The notes beneath the pieces were generated by a model. The model did no database searches and was not told the origin of the DNA. It worked only from the letters and a program-made list of their open reading frames with translations. DNA of 64,000 bases, taken from NCBI RefSeq assembly GCF_000381905.1, contig NZ_KB907253.1:62001-126000 (forward strand), in the 5' to 3' direction. The DNA is from Paenibacillus fonticola DSM 21315. Lineage in GTDB: Bacteria > Bacillota > Bacilli > Paenibacillales > Paenibacillaceae. Below, piece after piece: positions 41,410 to 49,589 of this stretch (its first letter is position 1; every line of letters begins with the position of its first letter). Position numbers and translations under genes: made by a program.

Positions 41410-44220
41410 GTGAGGAAATTATGGATAACGATTTTATCAGGATTACTCATTTTTCCGCTGCTATTACAGACTCAAGCTCATGCAGCTCAAGCAATCAGCA
41501 TTTATATTAATGGGGTTAGGCTGGCGACAGACCAGGCACCGGTATTGGTAAGCGGCCGGGCGATGCTTCCGCTGCGCGCGATATTCGAAGCGCTAGATGC
41601 GGATGTGGATTGGAACAACAGGACGAAGACTATAACGGCTCTAAAGGGCGGAACGACAGTTATATTAAAAATGAACGCCAAGTCGGCGACGATTAATGGT
41701 CAGTCGGTGAGCTTGGACGTACCGGCTCAAAATCTGAAGGGAAGAACGATGGTACCGGTCCGCTTCGTTAGCGAAGCGATGGGCGAACAAGTAGACTGGA
41801 ATGCGAACAGCAAGACGGTTTATATTACAACAAATGGATCAAACAATGAACCGACCTCTCCCGGTTCCGTTTCCTATGTTTATGCAAGAGATATTGGGAA
41901 TAACGGGGACGGGCGCGATTTGGAGGTCAGCTTCTCCCGCGCAGCGAATTCGTCTCTTGTCGATCATTACCGGATCCTGGTCGTTAAAGCGAACAAGGCA
42001 TCCAATTATAGTTTATCCAGCGCTTTAAAAGTTTCTTCTGCGAACTATACGAGTGTATCAGCAGGAAACAATGATCAAACGATCGCTTTGACGTCCCAGT
42101 CGCGTGATGTGGACGGAGATTTAATCACCGTGAACCGGTCTTATGTAGTGTACGTTGTTACCGTTGGCAGAGGCAGTGCGGCAAGCTCTCTGTCTACTCC
42201 TTCTCCGGCCATTACGCTGGATACAGGCAAATCGGTAGAGGCCGTAACGAACGTAAGAGTAAGCGATGTAAGTGATTATGGAGACGGTAGAGACGTAAAT
42301 GTCACTTTCACAAGACCTTCCAAAGACAGCGACATTTCCAGCTATCGGATCTTCGTCGTAAAGACGGCGGATGCCGGGAAGTTTAACCTTGCCGCAGCAA
42401 ACGCGCTGTCCAGTCAGTATTATACGAGTGTCAACAAATCGTCAAACAGCACGCTTAGCACTACGTTAAGCTCTTCTACCAGAGACACCTCCGGCGATTA
42501 TATTAGAAATAATGTCGCTTATACCGTGTTTGTTCAGTCGATCAGCAGCAATACGAGCGGCGCGGCTCACAAGCTATCCTCGGCGTCCTCTTCGTTTACG
42601 CTGACGGTAGGTTCCGTTGTCGCACCTGTGATTACGCAGGTTGAGGACTATAGCGATTATGGAGATGGCCGCGATTTGCGCATCAACTTTACCAGATTGT
42701 CCGATGAGTCGAGAATTAGCGGCTACCGGATTTTTGTAGTCAAGAACAGTGATTACGGCTCCTTCAACCTGGCGCGTGCGAATAATGTGTCCAGTGCGAA
42801 TTATACGGAGTGGTCCAAGTCGGGATATAATTTCAGCCAAACACTTCCTAGCGGAGCGCGGGATGTGGATGGAGATTTGATTCGGAATGGCGTCAGCTAC
42901 CGGGTATTTGTCATGGCCGTGGGCAGTGGCAATTATGCGGGAAGCAATGCCTTGTCCTCGCCATCGTATTCTATTACTTTGTTGAATAACTACAGTGTCG
43001 GTACCATCTCTAACTTAGCCGTAAGCGATGTGAGCGACTATAATGATGGCCGCGACTTGCTGGTCTCCTTTAACCGGGCATCGGACGAATCGAATTTGAG
43101 CCATTACCGGATCATGGTGGTGAAGGCTTCCAATGCGGGAAGCTTTACGCTGGACAAAGCGAATAGAGTATCCAGCGCAAACTATACGCAAGTTAACAGA
43201 AACACAAGTACGAATTATGTTCAGCAGACGCTGGCTTCCGGGGCGAGAGACGTGGACGGGGCAGCTATTCGCAACGGTGTTAGCTATCAAGTGTTCGTGT
43301 TGTCCGTAGGCAGCGGCAGCTACTCGGGGACAAATACGCTGTCCAAGGCATCCTCCGCCATTACATTGTCTAATAACTATAGTGTAGGTGCCGTAAGTAA
43401 TGTCGATGCTAGAGATGTGGCTGATTATGGAGATGGCCGCGATTTGCAGGTCTCCTTCAGCCGGGCATCGGATGAGGCGAACATTCATCATTATCGGATT
43501 TTCGTCGTGAAGGCGGATAAGGCAGGCAGCTTCAATGCATCGATCGCTAGCGGAATATCCAGCAACAACTATACTCGTGTCGATAAAGCAGGCTCTACTC
43601 TGAGTCAAACCCTTGCTGCCTCCGCACGGGATACAGATGGCGAGACCATTCGCAACGGAGTCAGCTATCGCGTGTTTGTGCTCTCTGTGAAATACGACGG
43701 AGTTGCGGGGCAAAACGCTATAGCTTCCAATCCTAGCGCGATAACGTTAGTCAATAACACTGCAGTTCCTGTAGCGCCAGCTAACGGTTTGACGGCAACA
43801 TCTATTGGCAACTACGGGGATGGCCGCGATATCGTGGTCAAGTTCAACAAAGCCTCCAATGAGAGTGGCATATCAGAGTATCGTATTCTGATTGTGCCCA
43901 CGGCCCAGTCTTTTGGGAGAGAAGAAGCCAGTGGGGCAAGGAATTATTTATCGGCAACCCCGGGCAGAGACTATGATGCTCAATTGCAGGCCGATGTACG
44001 AGATGTGAATGGAAATACGCTTAGAGCAGGGGAGAAGTACCGGGTGTTCGTTCTTTCCGTATCGAATGTCGGTACAGCATTCAACGCTTTGGCAGGTCCT
44101 TCAAGCGAGGTAACGCCATACGTTCCGCCTGCTCCTGCTCCTGAGCCTACACCAGCACCAGCACCAGCACCAGAAGCTCCTGCTCCTGAGGTGCCAGCAA
44201 ATGCTGAAGTGAATGCCTAA
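41410..44220 (+). CDS. Stalk-domain surface protein with six long repeats
   Basis: About 936 aa from GTG 41410, 8 nt after AGGAGG. It has a signal peptide (1-25, ending QAHAA). Residues 28-140 form a copper-amine-oxidase-N/stalk domain (SGRAMLPLRAIFEALDADVDW, MVPVRFVSEAMGEQVDWN). Then come six repeats of about 125-130 residues, each with the pattern YGDGRDL-x-V-x-F-x-R-A, YRIFVVKA, RDVDG and NGVSYRVFVLSV, which look like fibronectin-III/CalX-like sandwiches with Asp-rich loops. The protein ends in a Pro/Ala-rich tail (PAPEPTPAPAPAPE). The Asp clusters suggest calcium-binding or wall interaction; no enzyme is seen. Terminator at 44236. Confidence 0.85.
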   Translation: MRKLWITILSGLLIFPLLLQTQAHAAQAISIYINGVRLATDQAPVLVSGRAMLPLRAIFEALDADVDWNNRTKTITALKGGTTVILKMNAKSATINGQSVSLDVPAQNLKGRTMVPVRFVSEAMGEQVDWNANSKTVYITTNGSNNEPTSPGSVSYVYARDIGNNGDGRDLEVSFSRAANSSLVDHYRILVVKANKASNYSLSSALKVSSANYTSVSAGNNDQTIALTSQSRDVDGDLITVNRSYVVYVVTVGRGSAASSLSTPSPAITLDTGKSVEAVTNVRVSDVSDYGDGRDVNVTFTRPSKDSDISSYRIFVVKTADAGKFNLAAANALSSQYYTSVNKSSNSTLSTTLSSSTRDTSGDYIRNNVAYTVFVQSISSNTSGAAHKLSSASSSFTLTVGSVVAPVITQVEDYSDYGDGRDLRINFTRLSDESRISGYRIFVVKNSDYGSFNLARANNVSSANYTEWSKSGYNFSQTLPSGARDVDGDLIRNGVSYRVFVMAVGSGNYAGSNALSSPSYSITLLNNYSVGTISNLAVSDVSDYNDGRDLLVSFNRASDESNLSHYRIMVVKASNAGSFTLDKANRVSSANYTQVNRNTSTNYVQQTLASGARDVDGAAIRNGVSYQVFVLSVGSGSYSGTNTLSKASSAITLSNNYSVGAVSNVDARDVADYGDGRDLQVSFSRASDEANIHHYRIFVVKADKAGSFNASIASGISSNNYTRVDKAGSTLSQTLAASARDTDGETIRNGVSYRVFVLSVKYDGVAGQNAIASNPSAITLVNNTAVPVAPANGLTATSIGNYGDGRDIVVKFNKASNESGISEYRILIVPTAQSFGREEASGARNYLSATPGRDYDAQLQADVRDVNGNTLRAGEKYRVFVLSVSNVGTAFNALAGPSSEVTPYVPPAPAPEPTPAPAPAPEAPAPEVPANAEVNA

Positions 44221-44235
44221 TAATTTTTAAGCGTA

Positions 44236-44273
44236 AAAACAAGGCTGCTCCTAACGGGGCAGCCTTGTTTATG
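44236..44273 (+). terminator. Terminator after the six-repeat surface protein
   Basis: AAACAAGGCTGC pairs with GCAGCCTTGTTT around CTCCTAACGGG; the T-rich arm is followed by ATG. Confidence 0.85.
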
Positions 44274-44333
44274 TTGAGCGTATGGAAGTACAGTTATGAA
44301 TGGTAATGGACGTTAATGGACGGTAATAGACAG

Positions 44334-45014
44334 CTATTTGACAATATGCACGGCGGGCGGACCATCGTTTTTTAATCGGCTGAAGAAGAGGATATCTATA
44401 AATTCACCATCGCTGTATTCGGCTTGCCGCTCGGTTCCTTCATGCTGGAAACCTAACGAGAATAAAGTCCGCTGAGCTGCCCGATTGGTGCTCTCTATTC
44501 GGGCTTCGATCCGGTTCAAATCCATGGACTCAAAGCCGAACTTAAGGAGTGCGGTTAACGCTTCTTTAATAACCCCGCGTCTATGGAATTGAGGATGAAG
44601 CTCGTAGACAAGCTCCGCCTTGTAATGCGCTTTGTTCCAGCGGTGAAAACCACAGGAACCGATCAGCCGATTGCTGTTATTCAAGTAAATACCGAATCGG
44701 ATTCCCTTCTGTTCCTGATAAGGGGTTACAAACCATTCCTGAATCCGGTAAGCAGCCGTATCGCGTTTCGGAATCTTTGGATTGCGGGATTCTGGGTTTC
44801 CGAGTACGCCGATCTGCTCCAAATGTCCAGGGAAACTGTGATGATCTGGAAATGCCGCTGGTTTACGCGGTAAGCCGATATCCCCACGCTGGCCCTGGTA
44901 TTCTTTCATCAACATGGGTGCTCCGTACAACTCTGTGGCCGCGTCCATGTCCTGCAGCGTCACTTCCCGCAATTGAAGCCGTTCGGTGGACAGAACGGGG
45001 AAGCGATCAAACAT
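44334..45014 (-). CDS. GNAT-family N-acetyltransferase (RimJ/RimL-like)
   Basis: A 226-aa protein from ATG 45014 with AAGGAGG upstream. The opening LSTERLQLREVTLQDMDAA and the acetyl-CoA segment YELHPQFHRRGVIKEALTAL, then RIEARIESTNRAAQRTLFSLGF, identify a RimJ/RimL-type acetyltransferase for protein N-termini or small amines. Residues about 40-90 hold a stretch rich in Pro, Arg and His (RGDIGLPRKPAAFPDHHSFP) that looks longer than in usual members and may be an insertion. Substrate unknown; probably monocistronic. Confidence 0.85.
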   Translation of the reverse strand: MFDRFPVLSTERLQLREVTLQDMDAATELYGAPMLMKEYQGQRGDIGLPRKPAAFPDHHSFPGHLEQIGVLGNPESRNPKIPKRDTAAYRIQEWFVTPYQEQKGIRFGIYLNNSNRLIGSCGFHRWNKAHYKAELVYELHPQFHRRGVIKEALTALLKFGFESMDLNRIEARIESTNRAAQRTLFSLGFQHEGTERQAEYSDGEFIDILFFSRLKNDGPPAVHIVK

Positions 45015-45233
45015 GTTGATCCTCCTTGATTACATTATTGTTCTAAAGTTTCACTTCATCTTAAGTCCTATAAAGTCCTAGTTTTCATGTCCTGTATATT
45101 ATTACTGATATTTCACTAAAACGTTTCGCTGGACGAACGAATCGATTTGCTGCCATTTATATGAAGCAGCGGTTTGACAATTTATCCCCTCGTTAGGTAC
45201 CCTTACAATAATAACCTGAACCCGAAAGGTCCT

Positions 45234-46364
45234 ATGATGAACGATATGCGCGATAATCATATGAACAGAACTAATTATATAAGTGAAACTAACGATGATA
45301 CTTACGATGAAATTAACGATATTCGCAGATGCATTTCTCCCAGCGGTGAATTGGATGATCGCTACATATGGCGAAGAGAGAAACTGTATCAGGGCATGAA
45401 TGGAAAATATGTAGAGCGTTTCTACATATCTCCGGAGCGGAGCTATGTGTTCAAGCCGGTTACTCATCAGGGAAACGAGGATCGCGAGTCTTGGGTGTAC
45501 GAGCATATCCTTTCAGCTTTTCCCCCGATCTATCCGCGGCTGCTGGAGCGCTCAGCTCCTGGCCAAGGGGATGGGGGCTGGACTGTGTTCGAAGACATTG
45601 GGGCGTTAGGCCATTCCTATAAGCTGGAGCATGCGCTGCTAGTCGCGGAACAAATGGCCTGGTGGCACTCTTTTCCGCTAACGCATTGGGAAAGGGTGCC
45701 GGAGGAGGGGCAAAAGCCGGATATCCAGCAGATCATAGCTGATTTGTATGAACGGGAAGCAGCGGCGGCGGCTGCTTTGGAGGAGAGCGGACTGCCGAGG
45801 ACGATCGCGGCTGATATTTTAAATGCTGCAACGAGGGCTGCCGAGAGCACCGGGAACACGGGCGAAGACCATTTAAGAACCGGAAAGGAAGCTTATCCGG
45901 CCGGCCCCCGTCTATTTGCCCAATATGAAAAGGTCATGTCGCATGGTGATCTGCATTTGGGCAATTATGCTGTGAAGTTAAACGGGGAAAAAGACGGCGA
46001 GCAAAGCCGCAGGCTGTATATTTTGGACTGGGAGCACGCTCATGCGAATTTGCCGTTCTGGGATCTATACTATTTAATCGACATGTCCCATCCGCACTTT
46101 CCAAAGCAGGTGACCTCGCTGCAAAGAGAGCGAATACTGCAGCATTATTTGCAGCAGTCTGCTCATTACGGCAAAGTGTGGTCAGCAGAGGATTTCATTG
46201 CAGATTACAGCCTGTTTGCCGCTATCTTTTCGCTATGGATGCTGATGCTAATCGCTAGTGATTTGAAGCCGAAAGATGGAAACGGCCTATGGCCAAGGGA
46301 ACTGCTTCTGGCCCAGAGAGCTGAAGCGGTGGCGGGCTTGACTGCTTGCTGGACAGGGAGCTAA
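45234..46364 (+). CDS. Aminoglycoside-phosphotransferase-like kinase
   Basis: About 376 aa from ATG 45234, with a weak GAAAGGT upstream; an in-frame start at 45174 has no site, so the exact start is unsure. The N-terminus to residue 45 is Asn/Asp-rich (RDNHMNRTNYISETNDDTYD). The kinase-like core shows the Brenner motif VMSHGDLHLGNYAV (about 255) and ILDWEHAHANLPFWDLYYL (about 280), placing it in the APH/choline kinase (PF01636) superfamily with intact catalytic Asp residues. The substrate (sugar, aminoglycoside or spore-coat factor like CotS) is open. The last 15 codons are the first unit of a 40-bp minisatellite. Confidence 0.78.
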   Translation: MMNDMRDNHMNRTNYISETNDDTYDEINDIRRCISPSGELDDRYIWRREKLYQGMNGKYVERFYISPERSYVFKPVTHQGNEDRESWVYEHILSAFPPIYPRLLERSAPGQGDGGWTVFEDIGALGHSYKLEHALLVAEQMAWWHSFPLTHWERVPEEGQKPDIQQIIADLYEREAAAAAALEESGLPRTIAADILNAATRAAESTGNTGEDHLRTGKEAYPAGPRLFAQYEKVMSHGDLHLGNYAVKLNGEKDGEQSRRLYILDWEHAHANLPFWDLYYLIDMSHPHFPKQVTSLQRERILQHYLQQSAHYGKVWSAEDFIADYSLFAAIFSLWMLMLIASDLKPKDGNGLWPRELLLAQRAEAVAGLTACWTGS

Positions 46365-46600
46365 AGCGGCGACAGGCTTGACTGCTTGCTGGACAGGGAG
46401 CTAAAGCGGCGACAGGCTTGACTGCTTGCTGGACAGGGAGCTAAAGCGGCGTCGGGCTTGGCTGCTTGCTGGATAGGGAACTGAAGCGGCGTCGGGCTTG
46501 GCTGCTTGCTGGATAGGGAACTGAAGCGGCGTTAGGCTTGACTGCTTGCTGGATAGGGAGCTGAAGCGGCGGCAGGCTTAACCGCTTGCTGGGACAAAGC
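46321..46600 (+). repeat. Seven-unit 40-bp minisatellite starting inside the APH-like gene
   Basis: Exact 40-bp period at 46321, 46361, 46401, 46441, 46481, 46521 and 46561. The units read CTAAAGCGGCGACAGGCTTG followed by ACTGCTTGCTGGACAGGGAG. Units 2 and 3 are identical, later ones drift, and unit 7 is decayed. Unit 1 is coding (EAVAGLTACWTGS) and the stop TAA falls at the start of unit 2. Forty is not divisible by three, so further units are non-coding. Confidence 0.95.
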
Positions 46601-46695
46601 AAGGCTGCAGAGTAAGAAGAGGGAGTACAGTAATAGTACAGGAATATATGAGTAGTACAGAATACATAGATTAGACAGAAAGGGCGGTCATTTCA

Positions 46696-47694
46696 GTGAA
46701 AAAAGTTGGTCTGGTTATGCGTAAAATTCAGTTTGCCGAAGCCCAGGGGCCGCGTGTGTTCGCAGAGAGACTGCGGGCTATTGCTGCCGAGCTCGGGGTC
46801 GAGATCGTCTTCATTTCACCGGAGCGCCATGTTAGCGGACATGACTGGATTCCAGGCTTTGAACATGAAAAAGGCGATCTCGTCAATTATGATATCGTGC
46901 TCGATCAAATTGCTGCCCAGCAGATTGAGCATGTAATCTATACCGTATCAGGGTTCACTTTTTTAAAGATGTTTATTAAGAACAGTGTGTTGTTCCCTCA
47001 CAGTTTTCCAGACCCGGCGCTGACGGGATATGAAATGATGAAGCCGTTTTACAGCATTGTGGACAAGGCCGTTGTGCAGACCGAGTTTTTGCGGCGGCAG
47101 CTTAACAGCGTCTTTGGAGTCACCGATGTGGACGTCATACCAATCGGCTTTAGCGAGGAGCTGGCACATCAGTATTTTGATCCAGAGGCCATCGTGCAAA
47201 ACCGGGTACTGTGGATTGGCCGGGATGAAGCGAATCGCCGCCCGGATCTCGTGCTTGAGTATGCGCGGCGCAACCCGGATAAGGAAGTGTATATGGTATT
47301 CGGGGGAGAGCGTTACCGGGAGAGTATGAAGAAATACGATGTCCCGGTTAACGTTAAGCTGCAGTTTGCTCTAACCCAGGCTGAAGTATTTGAATTGATG
47401 AATTCAGCTAAAGTATACTGGAGCAGCTCCCGGTTCGACACGTTTGCCATGCCGCTGACGGAAGCGCTCGCGATGGGCAAAATCGTCGTGAAGCCGGAGC
47501 ATCCGTGCTATGACCATATCAGCTCTCGGCATGCCTTTGCGGGGAACGAGCTGAATTGGTTCGAGCTGGTCAATATGGCTGCGGCCTCGCCCATGTCTTT
47601 CTCCCCGGACAACCGGGAGTATGCGTTTGCGAAATTTTCAAGCACCGTCATGAAGGACGGTTATCGCAAGTTTTTTGATCAATGGTTGAAATAA
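46696..47694 (+). CDS. Family-4-type glycosyltransferase
   Basis: A 332-aa protein from GTG 46696 with AAAGGGCGG upstream. This is a GT-B fold protein without membrane segments. The C-terminal half has the nucleotide-sugar binding region: VLWIGRDEANRRPDLVLEYA and the E-x7-E-like stretch DTFAMPLTEALAMGKIVVKP (about 258-277). It likely transfers a sugar from a nucleotide-activated donor to an acceptor on the cytoplasmic side, for example a spore or capsule glycan. No polysaccharide cluster surrounds it, so the acceptor is unknown. Confidence 0.82.
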   Translation: MKKVGLVMRKIQFAEAQGPRVFAERLRAIAAELGVEIVFISPERHVSGHDWIPGFEHEKGDLVNYDIVLDQIAAQQIEHVIYTVSGFTFLKMFIKNSVLFPHSFPDPALTGYEMMKPFYSIVDKAVVQTEFLRRQLNSVFGVTDVDVIPIGFSEELAHQYFDPEAIVQNRVLWIGRDEANRRPDLVLEYARRNPDKEVYMVFGGERYRESMKKYDVPVNVKLQFALTQAEVFELMNSAKVYWSSSRFDTFAMPLTEALAMGKIVVKPEHPCYDHISSRHAFAGNELNWFELVNMAAASPMSFSPDNREYAFAKFSSTVMKDGYRKFFDQWLK

Positions 47695-47709
47695 CCGAAC
47701 CGCAGCATG

Positions 47710-48882
47710 TTAATCGGTACGTAAGGCGTAAATAGGGCGCAGCTTGGCAGCCTGGTTTGCCGGAATGACCCCAAAAGCGATGCCAATGAACAAAGAGAAG
47801 CTGAACGAAATAACGACAATCGACATCGATACTTCGGTATTCAAAGTGGACACATTGGCTATTAAGGCGCTGGCTCCATAACCGAGAGCGATGCCAAGAA
47901 TACCTCCGAAACCGCTAAGTGTAGTTGATTCAATAATAAATTGGAGCAAAATATCTCTTTTCTTAGCACCGATCGCTTTGCGTACGCCGATTTCCCGTGT
48001 TCTTTCACTGACGGATACGAGCATAATATTCATGATGCCGATCCCGCCGACGAGCAGAGAAATACCGGCGATCCCTCCTAAAGCAAGCGAAAGCATTTGC
48101 GTGGTCGAGTTCAATGTATCCATCATTTCTTGAGCGTTAAAAATGGTGTATGAGTTGTCCGCGGACAGAAATTTGCCGTCCAGCCATGCTTCTAGCCGCT
48201 CTTGCGTGCTTTTCACTAAATCCGTAGTGTCTGCTTGTACTGTGATAGAGCGAATTCCCCGGCTTTGCAAAAATCGCTCCGCCGTCGAGATCGGAATGAG
48301 GATTTTATCGTCATTTGAACCTGTCGCACTGGTGCCGAGCGTCTCAAGCAGTCCGACGATTTTAAAGCTTACGCCGTTCATTTGGAGGGTTTCGCCCACC
48401 GGATTGCTGCTGCCAAAAAAGTCGGCGGCCACCTCGCTGCCGATGAGTGCTACTTTCATGCGGTATTCATTATCGATATCCAGCAGGTAGCGGCCAGACT
48501 GGACGTGAAAATCTTTGACGTCTTCATAGGCCGGTGTGATGCCTTCTATAGAATAGGAATCGTTGACGGTCCCCTGCTTGACTGTAGCATTGCCGGAAAT
48601 GACCGGTGAAACTGCTTTTACCCCCGGAAGGTCATTTATCTCCATGACCTCATCATAAGAGAGTGAGGTTGTGGCGCCGCGTCCCATAATGTTAACCGTT
48701 AACAAATCGGTTCCCAGGCCTTGCAGCTGCTCGGTAATGGAAGAAGTGGTGCCTTGTCCTACGGATACAAGGGTGATTACGGAAGAGACCCCGATAATGA
48801 TTCCCAGCATGGTCAGGAAGGAGCGGACTTTATTGCCGACGATGCTTTTTAAGGCCATTTTCATGCTTTGATAAATGTTCAA
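47710..48882 (-). CDS. MacB/YknZ-like ABC transporter permease
   Basis: A 390-aa protein overlapping the ATPase gene by 4 bp (ATGA). Helix 1 near residues 20-45 follows MALKSIVGNKVRSFLTMLGIIIGVSSVI, the typical MacB_PCD start; a long extracytoplasmic domain (50-250) is followed by three C-terminal helices (FtsX domain, about 265-385) including VSVSERTREIGVRKAIGA. It works with the ATPase and adaptor of the same operon to export or expel peptides, antibiotics or toxins across the membrane, as YknXYZ does in B. subtilis. Confidence 0.9.
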   Translation of the reverse strand: MNIYQSMKMALKSIVGNKVRSFLTMLGIIIGVSSVITLVSVGQGTTSSITEQLQGLGTDLLTVNIMGRGATTSLSYDEVMEINDLPGVKAVSPVISGNATVKQGTVNDSYSIEGITPAYEDVKDFHVQSGRYLLDIDNEYRMKVALIGSEVAADFFGSSNPVGETLQMNGVSFKIVGLLETLGTSATGSNDDKILIPISTAERFLQSRGIRSITVQADTTDLVKSTQERLEAWLDGKFLSADNSYTIFNAQEMMDTLNSTTQMLSLALGGIAGISLLVGGIGIMNIMLVSVSERTREIGVRKAIGAKKRDILLQFIIESTTLSGFGGILGIALGYGASALIANVSTLNTEVSMSIVVISFSFSLFIGIAFGVIPANQAAKLRPIYALRTD

Positions 48883-49589
48883 ATTCCACTCCCCCGATCC
48901 TCGACAATTTCACCATCCATGATTCGGATAATTCGTTTGGCCTGCTCGGCAATTGTGAGGTCATGCGTAATAATAATGATCGTATGGCCCAGCTGATTGA
49001 GCTCTTGCATTTTTATCATGACCTCGGCGCCTGTCTTGCTGTCGAGCGCCCCTGTCGGCTCATCGGCCAGAAGCATGGGCGGGTCGCCGGCAATCGCCCG
49101 GGCAATGGCAACGCGCTGCTGCTGGCCGCCTGATAGGGCAGAGGGACGATTGTGCATCCGATCTGCCAGGCCGACCATTCGCAGGGAATTTTCGGCGGCC
49201 CTTTTCCGTTCCTTGTGGGCCATATTGCGATAAATGAGGGGCAGCTCAACATTTTCAAATGCCGATAATTTCGGCAGCAGATTATATTGCTGAAATATGA
49301 AGCCGATCTTCTCATTGCGAATTTGGGCCAGTTTATTATCGGAAAGCTTGCGGATATCCAACCCGTCAAGCCGGTAGCTTCCTTCATTGGCGATATCAAG
49401 ACAGCCGAGCATATTCATCAAGGTCGTTTTGCCGGAGCCGGAAGGTCCAATAATAGCAACGAATTCTCCATGATAAATGTTAAGGGAAATATTCCGTAAT
49501 ACAGGTACCATTTCTCCGGCCATCCAATATCCATGACCGAGATTCTCGACCTGGATCAAGGGTTGCTGTAATCGTGCGGTTATCGTCAT
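48879..49589 (-). CDS. ABC transporter ATP-binding protein (MacB/YknY-like)
   Basis: A 236-aa cytoplasmic ATPase. Walker A GPSGSGKTTLMN (about residue 42), Q-loop FQQYNLLP, signature LSGGQQQRVAIARA (about 146) and Walker B PMLLADEPTGALD are all intact. The LolD/MacB-type family energises mechanotransmission by FtsX-like permeases rather than transport through a pore. Its start codon overlaps the adaptor's stop codon (TGATG) and its end overlaps the permease start, so the three genes are translationally coupled. Confidence 0.93.
   Translation of the reverse strand: MTITARLQQPLIQVENLGHGYWMAGEMVPVLRNISLNIYHGEFVAIIGPSGSGKTTLMNMLGCLDIANEGSYRLDGLDIRKLSDNKLAQIRNEKIGFIFQQYNLLPKLSAFENVELPLIYRNMAHKERKRAAENSLRMVGLADRMHNRPSALSGGQQQRVAIARAIAGDPPMLLADEPTGALDSKTGAEVMIKMQELNQLGHTIIIITHDLTIAEQAKRIIRIMDGEIVEDRGSGI

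Noticed and set aside
43015-43713. 232-codon leftward frame opposite the six-repeat protein
   Set aside because: Antisense shadow produced by repeated codon patterns of the six-repeat protein.
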